Source: Massilia litorea (lineage in GTDB: Bacteria > Pseudomonadota > Gammaproteobacteria > Burkholderiales > Burkholderiaceae_D). Taken from it: a DNA stretch of 64,000 bases. Below, one piece after another: positions 35,184 to 43,463 of this stretch. The position numbers and the translations under genes were made by a program. The notes below the pieces were generated by a model. The model was not told where the DNA came from. It worked only from the letters and a program-made list of their open reading frames with translations, and made no database searches. The stretch is taken from NCBI RefSeq assembly GCF_015101885.1, contig NZ_CP062941.1, positions 4,960,001 through 5,024,000 on the forward strand, read 5' to 3'. Every line of letters begins with the position of its first letter. The stretch's first letter is position 1.

Positions 35184-36158
35184 TTAATCAAGTTCCGCCA
35201 GAACTTTCAGGTGTGCGACCACGCTGCGGCCAAGTGCCGACAAGGCGTAGCCGCCCTCCAGGCAGCTGACGATGCGTCCGCCCGCGTGCTCGCGCGCGAC
35301 CGTCATGATCTGGCGCGTGAGCCAGGCGTAATCCGCCTCGACCAGGGCCATGCCGCCCATGTCGTCGTCGCGGTGGGCGTCGAAGCCGGCGGAAACGAAA
35401 ATCATCTGCGGCTTGAATGCGTGCAGGGCCGGCAGCCAGTACTCCTGCACCACCTGGCGCACGGCGTCGCCGCCGGAGCGCGCCGGCAGCGGAATGTTCA
35501 CGTTCGTCCCGGTGACCGGTTCCGGTTCCGAAAACGGATAGAAGGGGTGCTGGAAGAAGCTCGCCATCAGCACCCGCGGGTCGTCGCGGAAGGATTCGGC
35601 GGTGCCGTTGCCGTGGTGGACGTCGAAGTCGACGATGGCGACCCGCTCCAGCCCGTGCGCCTCGAGCGCGTGGCGCGCCGCGATCGCGACATTGTTGAAC
35701 AGGCAGAAGCCCATCGGCTCCGACGGCGTCGCGTGGTGGCCGGGCGGGCGGATCGAGCAGAAGGCGTTGGCGATGTCGCCGGCGATGACGGCGTCGGTCG
35801 CGGCCAGGGCGGCGCCGGCCGCGCGCAGGGCCGCGTCATAGCTGGCGTGGCACAGCAGGGTGTCGCCATCCAGTGGATAGGTGTCGCCGGGCGTGCTCGG
35901 AATGTGGTCGCGCACCAGCGCCAGCGCACCCTCGGTATGGTTGCGCAGTATGGCCGGGATCTCGGCCAGCGGCGCCAGGCGGCGCTCGATCAGGCCGTCG
36001 AGCCGGGCCAGGATCAGCTGGTCTTCGATGGCTTGCAGGCGGTCCGGGGATTCCGGGTGCCAGGCGCCCATGTCGTGCTTTAAACAGTCGGGATGGCTGA
36101 AGATTGCTGTGCTCATGTTGGTACCAGGTTGACCATTCGCCTCTTGCTGCTCAGCCAT
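35184..36158 (-). CDS. Histone deacetylase family (acetylpolyamine/acuC-like) protein
   Basis: 324 residues; an inner start at 36116 (MSTAIFSHPDC) is possible and would fit the family length better. Zinc-dependent deacetylase of the arginase/HDAC superfamily. Catalytic His pair is in IRPPGHHATP, zinc ligands in VDFDVHHGNGT and SAGFDAHRDDDMGG, and the Tyr-equivalent region is SCLEGGYALSALG. Bacterial members act on acetylated polyamines, acetoin-related or small substrates; the exact one is unknown. It is divergent from the MoxR gene. Confidence 0.9.
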   Translation of the reverse strand: MAEQQEANGQPGTNMSTAIFSHPDCLKHDMGAWHPESPDRLQAIEDQLILARLDGLIERRLAPLAEIPAILRNHTEGALALVRDHIPSTPGDTYPLDGDTLLCHASYDAALRAAGAALAATDAVIAGDIANAFCSIRPPGHHATPSEPMGFCLFNNVAIAARHALEAHGLERVAIVDFDVHHGNGTAESFRDDPRVLMASFFQHPFYPFSEPEPVTGTNVNIPLPARSGGDAVRQVVQEYWLPALHAFKPQMIFVSAGFDAHRDDDMGGMALVEADYAWLTRQIMTVAREHAGGRIVSCLEGGYALSALGRSVVAHLKVLAELD

Positions 36159-36288
36159 ACACCGGAAACGTCCGTTCTCGCATAGAATCGTCCGGAGGTG
36201 TGCCGCTGCATGGAAAGACGTGTTGCCGATAGCGTTAATCTACCATGCCGCCTGCTGCCTCGCCTATTTGACTTATTGGAAGCCACGC

Positions 36289-37209
36289 ATGTTCAACAAA
36301 TTGCACGCGGCCGCACGCCAGGTCGGCCAGATCGTGGTCGGCAAGGACCAGCAGGTGCGTCTCGCCTTTACCTGCCTGCTGGCCGGCGGCCACTTGCTGA
36401 TCGAGGACGTGCCGGGCGTCGGCAAGACCACCCTCGCCCATGCGCTGGCCCTGTCGCTGGGCCTGAAATTCAACCGCGTCCAGTTCACCAGCGACCTGCT
36501 GCCGGCCGACGTGGCGGGCATTTCCGTCTACGAGCGCGAAAAGAACGGCTTCGCCTTCCACCCCGGGCCGATTTTCACCCAGGTGCTGCTGGCCGACGAA
36601 ATCAACCGCGCCACGCCGAAAACCCAATCCGGCCTGCTGGAGGCGATGGAAGAGCACCAGGTCAGCATCGACGGCATGACCCGCCCCCTGCCCGAGCCCT
36701 TCTTCGTGATCGCCACGCAAAACCCGGCGCACCAGGTGGGCACTTTCCCGCTGCCGGAATCGCAGCTCGACCGCTTCCTGATGTGCCTGTCGCTGGGCTA
36801 CCCGGACGCCGCCGCCGAACGGGCCTTGCTGATGGGCGAAGACCGGCGCGAGCTGCTGCGCACGATCGAAGCCGCGATGAATCCGGAAGAACTGATCGAG
36901 GCCCGGCGCGCGCTGCGCGCGATTCACGCATCCAGTGCGTTGATCGACTACGTGCAGGCGCTGGCCCAGGCTTCGCGCGCCGGTACCCTGTTCGCCGAAG
37001 GCCTGTCGCCGCGCGCCGCGATCGCCCTGCTGCAGGCCGGCCGCGCCTGGGCTGCATTGGAGGGACGCGACCACGTGCTGCCCGAAGACATCCAGGCGGT
37101 GCTGGTGCCGGTCTGCGCGCACCGCCTGCGGCCCGTCAAATCGGCGCAGGGCATGGCGCAAGCCAGCCGCGACCTGGTGCTGCAGCTGCAGAAGTCGGTG
37201 CCGGTGTAA
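36289..37209 (+). CDS. MoxR-family AAA+ ATPase
   Basis: 306 residues from the ATG at 36289 (GGAAG 8 bases upstream); the frame runs further 5' but lacks support. Walker A is DVPGVGKTTLA (near residue 45), Walker B is VLLADEINRATPKTQSGLLEAM, sensor FFVIATQNP and the MoxR motif VGTFPLPESQLDRF. MoxR ATPases act as chaperones for von Willebrand-type or envelope proteins. It is the first gene of the cluster MoxR, DUF58, transglutaminase, MltB, spaced 3 bp or overlapping. Confidence 0.95.
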   Translation: MFNKLHAAARQVGQIVVGKDQQVRLAFTCLLAGGHLLIEDVPGVGKTTLAHALALSLGLKFNRVQFTSDLLPADVAGISVYEREKNGFAFHPGPIFTQVLLADEINRATPKTQSGLLEAMEEHQVSIDGMTRPLPEPFFVIATQNPAHQVGTFPLPESQLDRFLMCLSLGYPDAAAERALLMGEDRRELLRTIEAAMNPEELIEARRALRAIHASSALIDYVQALAQASRAGTLFAEGLSPRAAIALLQAGRAWAALEGRDHVLPEDIQAVLVPVCAHRLRPVKSAQGMAQASRDLVLQLQKSVPV

Positions 37210-37212
37210 GCG

Positions 37213-38202
37213 ATGGAGAGTAGCGGCCAGACCGGCGTGCAGGAAGGCGCATGGCGCACGCGCCGTGAAGCGCGCGCGACGAGCGAGCTGTTTCTCGGCC
37301 AGCGCCGCATCTATATCCTGCCCAGCGGACCGGGCCTGGGTTTCGGCGCGCTGCTGCTGGTGCTGCTGATCGGATCGATCAACTATAACCTCGGCCTGGG
37401 CTACGCCCTGACCTTCCTGGCCCTGTCCTGCGCCCTGGTCGACATGCTGCTCACCTGGCGCAACCTGGCCCACCTGCGCCTGAAGGCCGGACGCACGCCG
37501 GCCGTGTTCGCCGGCCAGGAGGCCAGCTTCGAACTCCAGCTGGTGAATGCGAGCCGGCGTCCGCGCTACGCCATCTGGATCGATAGCGCCGGCGCCGGCG
37601 AGCCGCGCCACGCGGCCGATGTGCCGGCCGGCGGCCAGGCCACGGTGCGCCTGGCGGTTCCGACCGAACGCCGCGGCTGGCTGGCCGCGCCGCGCCTGGT
37701 GCTGAGCACGCGCTTTCCGCTCGGCCTGTTCCGCGCCTGGAGCTACTGGCAGCCGGACCTGAACGCCCTGGTCTATCCGTTCCCGGAGGAAGATGCGCCG
37801 CCGCTGCCGCGCGGCACGGGAACGGCCGCGACCGGGACCGGCGGCGGCGGTGAAGACGATTTCGCCGGCGTGCGCCCTTACCAGCCGGGCGACCCACTGC
37901 GCCGGCTGGCCTGGCGCCAGATCGCGCGCCTCGATCCGGAGGACGGCGGCCAGCTCGCCACCAAGCATTTCGAGGGCGGCGCGCGCGACGAACTCGTGTT
38001 CGACCTGGCCAGCCTGCCGCCCGCGCTCGATCTCGAACTGCGCCTGTCGCGCATGGCGCGCTGGGTGCTCGAGGCCGAGAGCCGCGCCCTGCCCTATGCC
38101 TTCCGCCTGGACGCCACCTCCTTCGAGGCCGCCAGCGGCGCGCCCCATGCGGCGCTCTGCCTGCGCGCGCTGGCGCTGTATGGCCTGGGAGGCGCGCGGT
38201 GA
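37213..38202 (+). CDS. DUF58 domain-containing membrane protein
   Basis: 329 residues, starting 3 bp after the moxR stop. Two adjacent membrane helices (GFGALLLVLLIGSINYNL and TFLALSCALVDMLL) are followed by a cytoplasmic or periplasmic beta domain and the DUF58 core. The core holds the signature FAGVRPYQPGDPLRRLAWRQIARL. In this family the gene nearly always follows a MoxR ATPase and precedes a transglutaminase-like protein. Its end overlaps the next start by four bases. Confidence 0.93.
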   Translation: MESSGQTGVQEGAWRTRREARATSELFLGQRRIYILPSGPGLGFGALLLVLLIGSINYNLGLGYALTFLALSCALVDMLLTWRNLAHLRLKAGRTPAVFAGQEASFELQLVNASRRPRYAIWIDSAGAGEPRHAADVPAGGQATVRLAVPTERRGWLAAPRLVLSTRFPLGLFRAWSYWQPDLNALVYPFPEEDAPPLPRGTGTAATGTGGGGEDDFAGVRPYQPGDPLRRLAWRQIARLDPEDGGQLATKHFEGGARDELVFDLASLPPALDLELRLSRMARWVLEAESRALPYAFRLDATSFEAASGAPHAALCLRALALYGLGGAR

Positions 38203-40235
38203 AGGCGCTCCCGGCAAGCCCTTTTGCAACCCACCTTGCACGCCTGCAGGCCCTGCCGCGCGACAAGGCCGACACCCTGCTGCTGCTGGCCAGCGCCCTG
38301 CTGGTGCTGGCACCGCACGTGGCGCACCTGCCGGCCTGGGTCTCGGCGCTGTGCGCGCTGACCTTGTTGTGGCGTGGCGCGATCACGCTGCTGGGCAAAC
38401 GCATGCCGCCCAGCCTGTTGCTGCTGCCGCTGGCGGCGGCTGCCATGTTCGGCGTCGCCCAGAGCTACCAGACCCTGCTCGGGCGCGATGCCGGGGTCGC
38501 GATGCTGGTACTGCTGGTCACCTTCAAAATGCTGGAGATGCATGCGCGGCGCGACCTGTTTGTGGTCGTGTTCCTGTGCCTGTTCCTGGTGCTGACGAAT
38601 TTCTTCTACGAGCAGGGCATCGGTACCGCGCTGCTGATGGCGCTCTCCGTGCTGGCCCTGCTCACTGCCCAGCTGAGCTTCCAGTTCACGGGCGCGGTGC
38701 CGCCGCTGCGCCGGCGCTTCCTGATGAGCGCGAAGCTGCTGGGCCTGGCCGCGCCGCTGGCGCTGCTGCTGTTCTTCCTGTTCCCGCGCATCGAGGGACC
38801 GCTGTGGGGCCTGCCTGGCGACGCCATCGGCGCGCGCTCCGGCATGTCCGAGACGATGGCGCCGGGGACCATGGCCAACCTGGCGCAGTCGGGCGAGCCG
38901 GCCTTCCGCGTGCGTTTCGAGGGCCGCCCGCCGCCGCAGGAACAGCTGTACTGGCGTGGCCCGGTGCTGGGCGCCTACGACGGCCGCACCTGGACCCGGA
39001 TCGACCAGCGCCTGCGCCGGCGCTCGGCGCAGCAGCCGCCCTCGCTCAGCGTCGGCGGCAAGCCGGTCACCTACGACATCACGCTCGAGCCCTCGTCGAC
39101 CCGCTGGCTGTTCGCGCTCGAGATGCCGCGGCGCCTGCCGGAACTGGACGGGAACAGCGCCAACGTCTCCGGCGAATTCGAGCTGACGGCGAGCGCCCCG
39201 GTGGAGTCGCGCCTGCGCTACCGGATGAGCTCTTACCTGGACTACCGGTTGCAACCCGCCGGCCTGCCCGAGGACGCCGACCAGTGGCTGCAGCTGCCCG
39301 CCGACAGCAACCCGCGCGCCTTGCTTGCCGGCCTCGCGCTGCGCGCCGAGCCCGACCCGCGCCGACGCGTGGACGCGGTGCTGGGGCGCTTCCGGCGCGA
39401 GAACTACGTCTATACGCTCAATCCCCCGCTGCTCGGGCGCGATGCCGTCGACGACTTCCTGTACGGCAGCCGCGCCGGCTTTTGCGAACATTATTCCGGC
39501 GCCTTCGTCTTCCTGATGCGCGCCGCCGGCGTGCCGGCGCGGGTCGTCACCGGCTACCAGGGAGGAGAATTGAATCCGCTGGACGGCTACGTCACGGTGC
39601 GCCAGTCCGACGCCCACGCCTGGGCCGAAGTCTGGCTTCCAGGGCGTGGTTGGGTGCGCGTCGATCCGACCGCCGCCGTCGCGCCGGAACGGGTGCGGCG
39701 CGGCCTGGACGGCGCGATCCCGCCCCGCGCGCCCTTCGGCATCGAGGGCCTGGGGCGCTTCATGCAACTGGACGGCACGAGCAATCCGTGGATCGCGCAG
39801 CTGCGCTACGCCGCCGGCGCGGTCAACAACGGCTGGAACCAGTGGGTGCTGAACTACACGCCGCAGCGCCAGCGCGGGGTGGTCGAGCGCGTGCAGTCGT
39901 CCCTGCTCGACTGGCGCATGCCAGTCTTGCTAGCCTCCCTGACAAGTGTGTTGTTGCTGTGGAGATTCTTGCTGCGGCGCAGGTCAAGCGATCCGATCGA
40001 TGCGCTATACTCCGCCCTGTGTTCGCGCCTGGCTCGCCTAGGTCTGGCGCGTTCGGCAGATGAAGGCCCGCGCGCCTATTGCGCGCGGATCAGCGCCGCG
40101 GCGACACTGGCGCCGCCCGCGCAAGCCGCGGCCGCCGAGTTCCTCGGCCGTTACAGCGACTGGCGCTATGCGCCGCGCCGCAACGACGCCCATCTGGCCG
40201 CGACCCTGAAGCGCTTACTTTCGCAAGTTAGATGA
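38199..40235 (+). CDS. Transglutaminase-like membrane protein (TgpA family)
   Basis: 678 residues from a GTG. DUF3488-type N-terminal membrane domain of about six helices (residues 20-190), a periplasmic transglutaminase domain, one helix near 565-585 and a cytoplasmic DUF4129-type tail. The Cys-His-Asp triad is in RAGFCEHYSGAF, SDAHAWAEVWL and GWVRVDPTAAV. In Pseudomonas the homologue TgpA is essential and acts in the periplasm. Overlaps the DUF58 gene and mltB by four bases each. Confidence 0.93.
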   Translation: MKALPASPFATHLARLQALPRDKADTLLLLASALLVLAPHVAHLPAWVSALCALTLLWRGAITLLGKRMPPSLLLLPLAAAAMFGVAQSYQTLLGRDAGVAMLVLLVTFKMLEMHARRDLFVVVFLCLFLVLTNFFYEQGIGTALLMALSVLALLTAQLSFQFTGAVPPLRRRFLMSAKLLGLAAPLALLLFFLFPRIEGPLWGLPGDAIGARSGMSETMAPGTMANLAQSGEPAFRVRFEGRPPPQEQLYWRGPVLGAYDGRTWTRIDQRLRRRSAQQPPSLSVGGKPVTYDITLEPSSTRWLFALEMPRRLPELDGNSANVSGEFELTASAPVESRLRYRMSSYLDYRLQPAGLPEDADQWLQLPADSNPRALLAGLALRAEPDPRRRVDAVLGRFRRENYVYTLNPPLLGRDAVDDFLYGSRAGFCEHYSGAFVFLMRAAGVPARVVTGYQGGELNPLDGYVTVRQSDAHAWAEVWLPGRGWVRVDPTAAVAPERVRRGLDGAIPPRAPFGIEGLGRFMQLDGTSNPWIAQLRYAAGAVNNGWNQWVLNYTPQRQRGVVERVQSSLLDWRMPVLLASLTSVLLLWRFLLRRRSSDPIDALYSALCSRLARLGLARSADEGPRAYCARISAAATLAPPAQAAAAEFLGRYSDWRYAPRRNDAHLAATLKRLLSQVR

Positions 40236-41437
40236 AATCCTTCGTATCAGCAATCGCAGCAGTCGCTGCACTCATTCTCGCAGCAGCCCCGACCATCGAT
40301 GCCAACGCCGCGGCGAAGCATCCGCCCTCGAAGACCGGGATCGTGAAGGCCAAGGCCGGCAAGGCCAAGGCCGCCTCCTCGAAGACCTCCTCCAGGGCCC
40401 CCATGGCCCGCAAGGCGCTGGCCGTGGCCGCCGCCGTGGCAGCGGTCTCCACGATCGATTACAGCGGCGAACCGATCAATTTCGGCGAATGGCAGGCAGT
40501 GAGCGCCTTCGTCGACGAGATGGTCGCCAAGCACGGCTTCGACCGCACGGAACTGGAGGCGCAGATGCGCCAGGTGCGTTTCGTCGACTCGGCGGTCCAG
40601 CTGGTGAAACCGGCGCCGCCGGGCAAGCCGAAGAACTGGCAAGCCTACAGCGCGCGCTTCATCGAGCCGATCCGCATCAATGCCGGCCTGCGCTTCTGGA
40701 ACGAGAACGCCCAGGCGCTGGCGCGCGCCGAAGCGGTCTACGGCGTGCCGGCCGAAATCCTGGTCGGCATCATCGGCGTGGAAACCGTGTATGGGCGCGA
40801 CACCGGACGCTTCCGCGTGCTCGACACCCTGACCACGCTCGCCTTTGCCTACCCCGACGCGCCGAACAAGGCCGCGCGTGCCGACTTCTTCCGCAGCGAA
40901 CTCGAGAACGCCCTGCTGCTCGCGCGCCACGAGAAGATCGATCCTTTCACCCTGCTCGGTTCCTTTGCGGGCGCCGTCGGCCTGCCGCAATTCATGCCGG
41001 GGAATATCCTGAAATACGGCGTCGATTTCGACGGCGACGGCCACATCGACCTGCGCAACTCGACGTCGGATGCGATCGGCAGCGTCGCCAACTTCTTGAT
41101 CGAACACGGCTGGAAGCCGAGCGACCCTGCGCCGGCCGTGATGCCGGTGGACGTCGCCGCGCACCGCGCCTGGGAGCCGCTCCTCAGCCGCGGCCTGGCT
41201 GCGACCCTGCGCCCGGACGAACTGGAAGCGGCCGGTGTCATCCCTCCCGCAGCGCTGGTGCCGGGCCGGCTGTATGGCCTGATCGACCTGCAAAACGGCG
41301 CCGAGGCGACCGAGTACTGGCTGGCGACCGATAACTTCTTTGCCATCACCAAGTACAACCGCAGTTATTTCTACGCCATGTCGGTCATCGACCTCGGCCG
41401 TGCGGTGCGCGAGGCACGGATGAGCCAGGCAATGTGA
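40232..41437 (+). CDS. mltB: Lytic murein transglycosylase B
   Basis: 401 residues. Signal peptide (ending near ANAAAK) followed by a Lys/Ala-rich linker (about 25-70). The SLT family 3 catalytic domain follows with ARFIEPIRINAGLRFW, the catalytic Glu in ILVGIIGVETVYGRDTG, FAGAVGLPQFMPGNI and VDFDGDGHIDL. Cleaves the MurNAc-GlcNAc bond of peptidoglycan. No lipobox is seen, so it may be soluble in the periplasm. Fourth gene of the MoxR cluster, coupled by an ATGA overlap. Confidence 0.94.
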   Translation: MKSFVSAIAAVAALILAAAPTIDANAAAKHPPSKTGIVKAKAGKAKAASSKTSSRAPMARKALAVAAAVAAVSTIDYSGEPINFGEWQAVSAFVDEMVAKHGFDRTELEAQMRQVRFVDSAVQLVKPAPPGKPKNWQAYSARFIEPIRINAGLRFWNENAQALARAEAVYGVPAEILVGIIGVETVYGRDTGRFRVLDTLTTLAFAYPDAPNKAARADFFRSELENALLLARHEKIDPFTLLGSFAGAVGLPQFMPGNILKYGVDFDGDGHIDLRNSTSDAIGSVANFLIEHGWKPSDPAPAVMPVDVAAHRAWEPLLSRGLAATLRPDELEAAGVIPPAALVPGRLYGLIDLQNGAEATEYWLATDNFFAITKYNRSYFYAMSVIDLGRAVREARMSQAM

Positions 41438-41889
41438 GTCCTGTAGGCTGTGTGGCAAGTTTGTAACAGGTTGTAACAGCGCGACGGCCGTTTTTCCCTC
41501 CGCGTAGCGCTTCCCGAGCCGGGGTACTCCCCCGGTGTATCCTCACCCGCCCATTTTCTGTACTCTATGGAAACATTCATGGGCGCGGCATACCCCCTCC
41601 GATGTTGTTAATCATGCATATCATTTTGAAACGTGCGGCGCGCAACTTCTGTTTCCTCTAAACTTAAATTTGATCAAAAAACAATTATTTTTTTCGTGAG
41701 TTTGTGAGAGAATTGCATTGCGGCTATTGTTGCGACTAGACAACAAAGCCGAGGCTTCGCACCGAATTCTATTGCTCATAAGTACTAGAGCCTAAATTAG
41801 TTGTACAATTGAGTAGATTTTTTCGAAAGAACTTCCGGAACCGAAACGCCGCAAGACTTTCCGTAACCCACAATAGGAATTTTTGAATC
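41438..41889. other. Long AT-rich intergenic region upstream of the small HTH-like gene
   Basis: About 450 bp, clearly more AT-rich than its surroundings from 41580 on, with runs such as AATTATTTTTTT at about 41682-41694. It probably holds the promoter and a long leader of the gene at 41890. A strong inverted repeat lies at 41722-41750. No gene was seen. Confidence 0.55.
41722..41750. promoter_or_regulatory. Inverted repeat in the leader of the HTH-like gene
   Basis: GGCTATTGTTG pairs with CAACAAAGCC (10-bp stem, one bulged A) across an eight-base loop. There is no T run, so it is an operator or RNA hairpin rather than a terminator. The core TTGTTGCG-N6-CAAC recurs upstream of the ompA-like gene (59758-59775). 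Confidence 0.5.
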
Positions 41890-42234
41890 ATGACAAACCA
41901 AGTCGGCATTGATATGAGCAGCGATGCGGAGTCGGATGAACTGTTGCAATACAACCCGAACCGTCTGCTGGACACCCTGATCGAGAACCTGCGCCTGAAG
42001 AACGACGCAGCCCTGTCGCGCGCCCTGGAAGTAGCGCCGCCGGTGATCTCGAAGATTCGCCACCACCGCCTGCCGGTCGGCGCATCGCTCCTGATCCGCA
42101 TGCACGAAGTCAGCGACCTGTCGATCCGCGACCTGCGTTACCTGATGGGCGATCGCCGCAACAAGTTCCGCATCAGCGACAAGCAGTTCAAGCCAAAAGA
42201 AGGCGCGGCACCATCGGCCTCCAGCGGCGAGTAA
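41890..42234 (+). CDS. Small HTH-like putative DNA-binding protein
   Basis: 114 residues, with AGGAA before the ATG. The middle, DTLIENLRLKNDAALSRALEVAPPVISKIRHHRLPVGASLLIRMHEVSDLSIRDLRYLMGD (about residues 25-85), has the helix-turn-helix spacing of Cro/CI-type regulators: an ALSRALEV helix, turn, and recognition helix PVISKIRHHR. The first 20 residues are acidic. No exact family known to me. It stands alone with a long AT-rich leader and a bidirectional terminator behind it, suggesting tight control; it may bind its own leader. Confidence 0.75.
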   Translation: MTNQVGIDMSSDAESDELLQYNPNRLLDTLIENLRLKNDAALSRALEVAPPVISKIRHHRLPVGASLLIRMHEVSDLSIRDLRYLMGDRRNKFRISDKQFKPKEGAAPSASSGE

Positions 42235-42292
42235 TCCTCACGCATTCTCGCGCGGCCGGCTGATCCAGGCGGCCGTGACGGGAACGACGGAC

Positions 42293-42323
42293 GAAAAAAA
42301 GGGGCGATGCGATCGCCCCTTTT
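42293..42323. terminator. Bidirectional terminator between the HTH-like gene and cysM
   Basis: Stem AGGGGCGA/TCGCCCCT around a five-base loop, with seven A on the left and TTTT on the right, so it can serve both convergent transcripts. Confidence 0.92.
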
Positions 42324-42342
42324 GTCATGCCTGCCGCGCTCT

Positions 42343-43245
42343 TCAAGCAGGGAACACGCCCGTGGACAGATAGCGGTCGCCGCGATCGCAGACGATGAAC
42401 ACGATCGTCGCGTTCTCCACGGTCTGCGAAATGCGCAGCGCCACTTCGCAGGCGCCGGCGGCCGAGATGCCGCAGAAAATCCCCTCTTCCGCCGCCAGCC
42501 GGCGCGCCATCTGCTCGGCTGCCGCCTGGCTGACGTTTTCCACCTGGTCGACACGCGACTTGTCGAAGATTTTCGGCAGGTAGGCTTGCGGCCACTTGCG
42601 GATGCCCGGAATCGAGGAGCCCTCTTCCGGCTGGGCGCCGACGATGCGCACCGCCTCGTTCTGTTCCTTCAGGTAGCGCGACACGCCCATGATGGTGCCG
42701 GTGGTGCCCATCGCGCTGACGAAATGCGTGATGCGGCCGTCGGTATCGCGCCAGATTTCCGGACCGGTCGTCTCGTAGTGGGCGAGCGGATTGTCCTGGT
42801 TGGCGAACTGGTCGAGGATGATGCCCTTGCCGTCCTTTTGCATCTGGTCGGCCATGTCGCGGGCGTATTCCATGCCGCCCGTCTTCGGGGTCAGCACGAT
42901 CTCGGCGCCGTAGGCGGCCATGCTCTGGCGCCGTTCGATCGACAGGTTGTCCGGCATCAGCAGGATCATCTTGTAACCGCGGATCGAGGCCGCCATGGCC
43001 AGCGCGATGCCGGTATTGCCTGAGGTTGCCTCGATGATGGTGTCGCCCGGCTTGATCTGGCCGCGCGCCTCGGCGTTCTTCAGCATCGACATCGCCGCGC
43101 GGTCTTTCACCGAGCCGGCCGGGTTGTTGCCTTCGAGCTTGCCCAGGATGATGTTATTGCGCGCGGCGGCATCCGCGCCCGGCAGACGCATCAGCTGCAC
43201 CAGCGGGGTATTGCCGATCGTATCTTCGATGGTTTTATAGGGCAT
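42343..43245 (-). CDS. cysM: Cysteine synthase B
   Basis: 300 residues from the ATG at 43245 (MPYKTIEDTIGNTPLV); the longer frame to 43269 is unnecessary. PLP enzyme making cysteine (or S-sulfocysteine) from O-acetylserine. PLP lysine is in AGSVKDRAA, phosphate loop is TSGNTGIA, and SAMGTTGTIMGVSRYLKE supports CysM rather than CysK. It is convergent with the HTH-like gene. Confidence 0.92.
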   Translation of the reverse strand: MPYKTIEDTIGNTPLVQLMRLPGADAAARNNIILGKLEGNNPAGSVKDRAAMSMLKNAEARGQIKPGDTIIEATSGNTGIALAMAASIRGYKMILLMPDNLSIERRQSMAAYGAEIVLTPKTGGMEYARDMADQMQKDGKGIILDQFANQDNPLAHYETTGPEIWRDTDGRITHFVSAMGTTGTIMGVSRYLKEQNEAVRIVGAQPEEGSSIPGIRKWPQAYLPKIFDKSRVDQVENVSQAAAEQMARRLAAEEGIFCGISAAGACEVALRISQTVENATIVFIVCDRGDRYLSTGVFPA

Positions 43246-43334
43246 GCTTGCTCTCTTGCTGTTCCTCAAAACACCATTCTAAACCGGGACGCAAGAGTGC
43301 GTATGGCGAGGGCCTGGTCGAGACGCCGACGTAC

Positions 43335-43362
43335 CGTAGGGTGGGCTCTCGAGCCCACGCGG
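43335..43362 (+). repeat. REP-like palindrome 9 (forward, CTC type)
   Basis: CGTAGGGTGGGC-TCTCGA-GCCCACGCGG, paired with copy 10 about 50 bp on, between tandem genes. Confidence 0.87.
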
Positions 43363-43412
43363 TGCGGCCCATGCGGGTCGATCAAATGTTTCGACACGCA
43401 GCCGTGCCATCA

Positions 43413-43440
43413 CGCGTGGGCACGAGTGCCCACCCTACGT
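43413..43440 (-). repeat. REP-like palindrome 10 (reverse, CAC type)
   Basis: CGCGTGGGC-ACGAGT-GCCCACCCTACGT. The pair mixes a CTC and a CAC member. Confidence 0.87.
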
Positions 43441-43463
43441 TACACAGCCTTGTCAGGCAGGAA

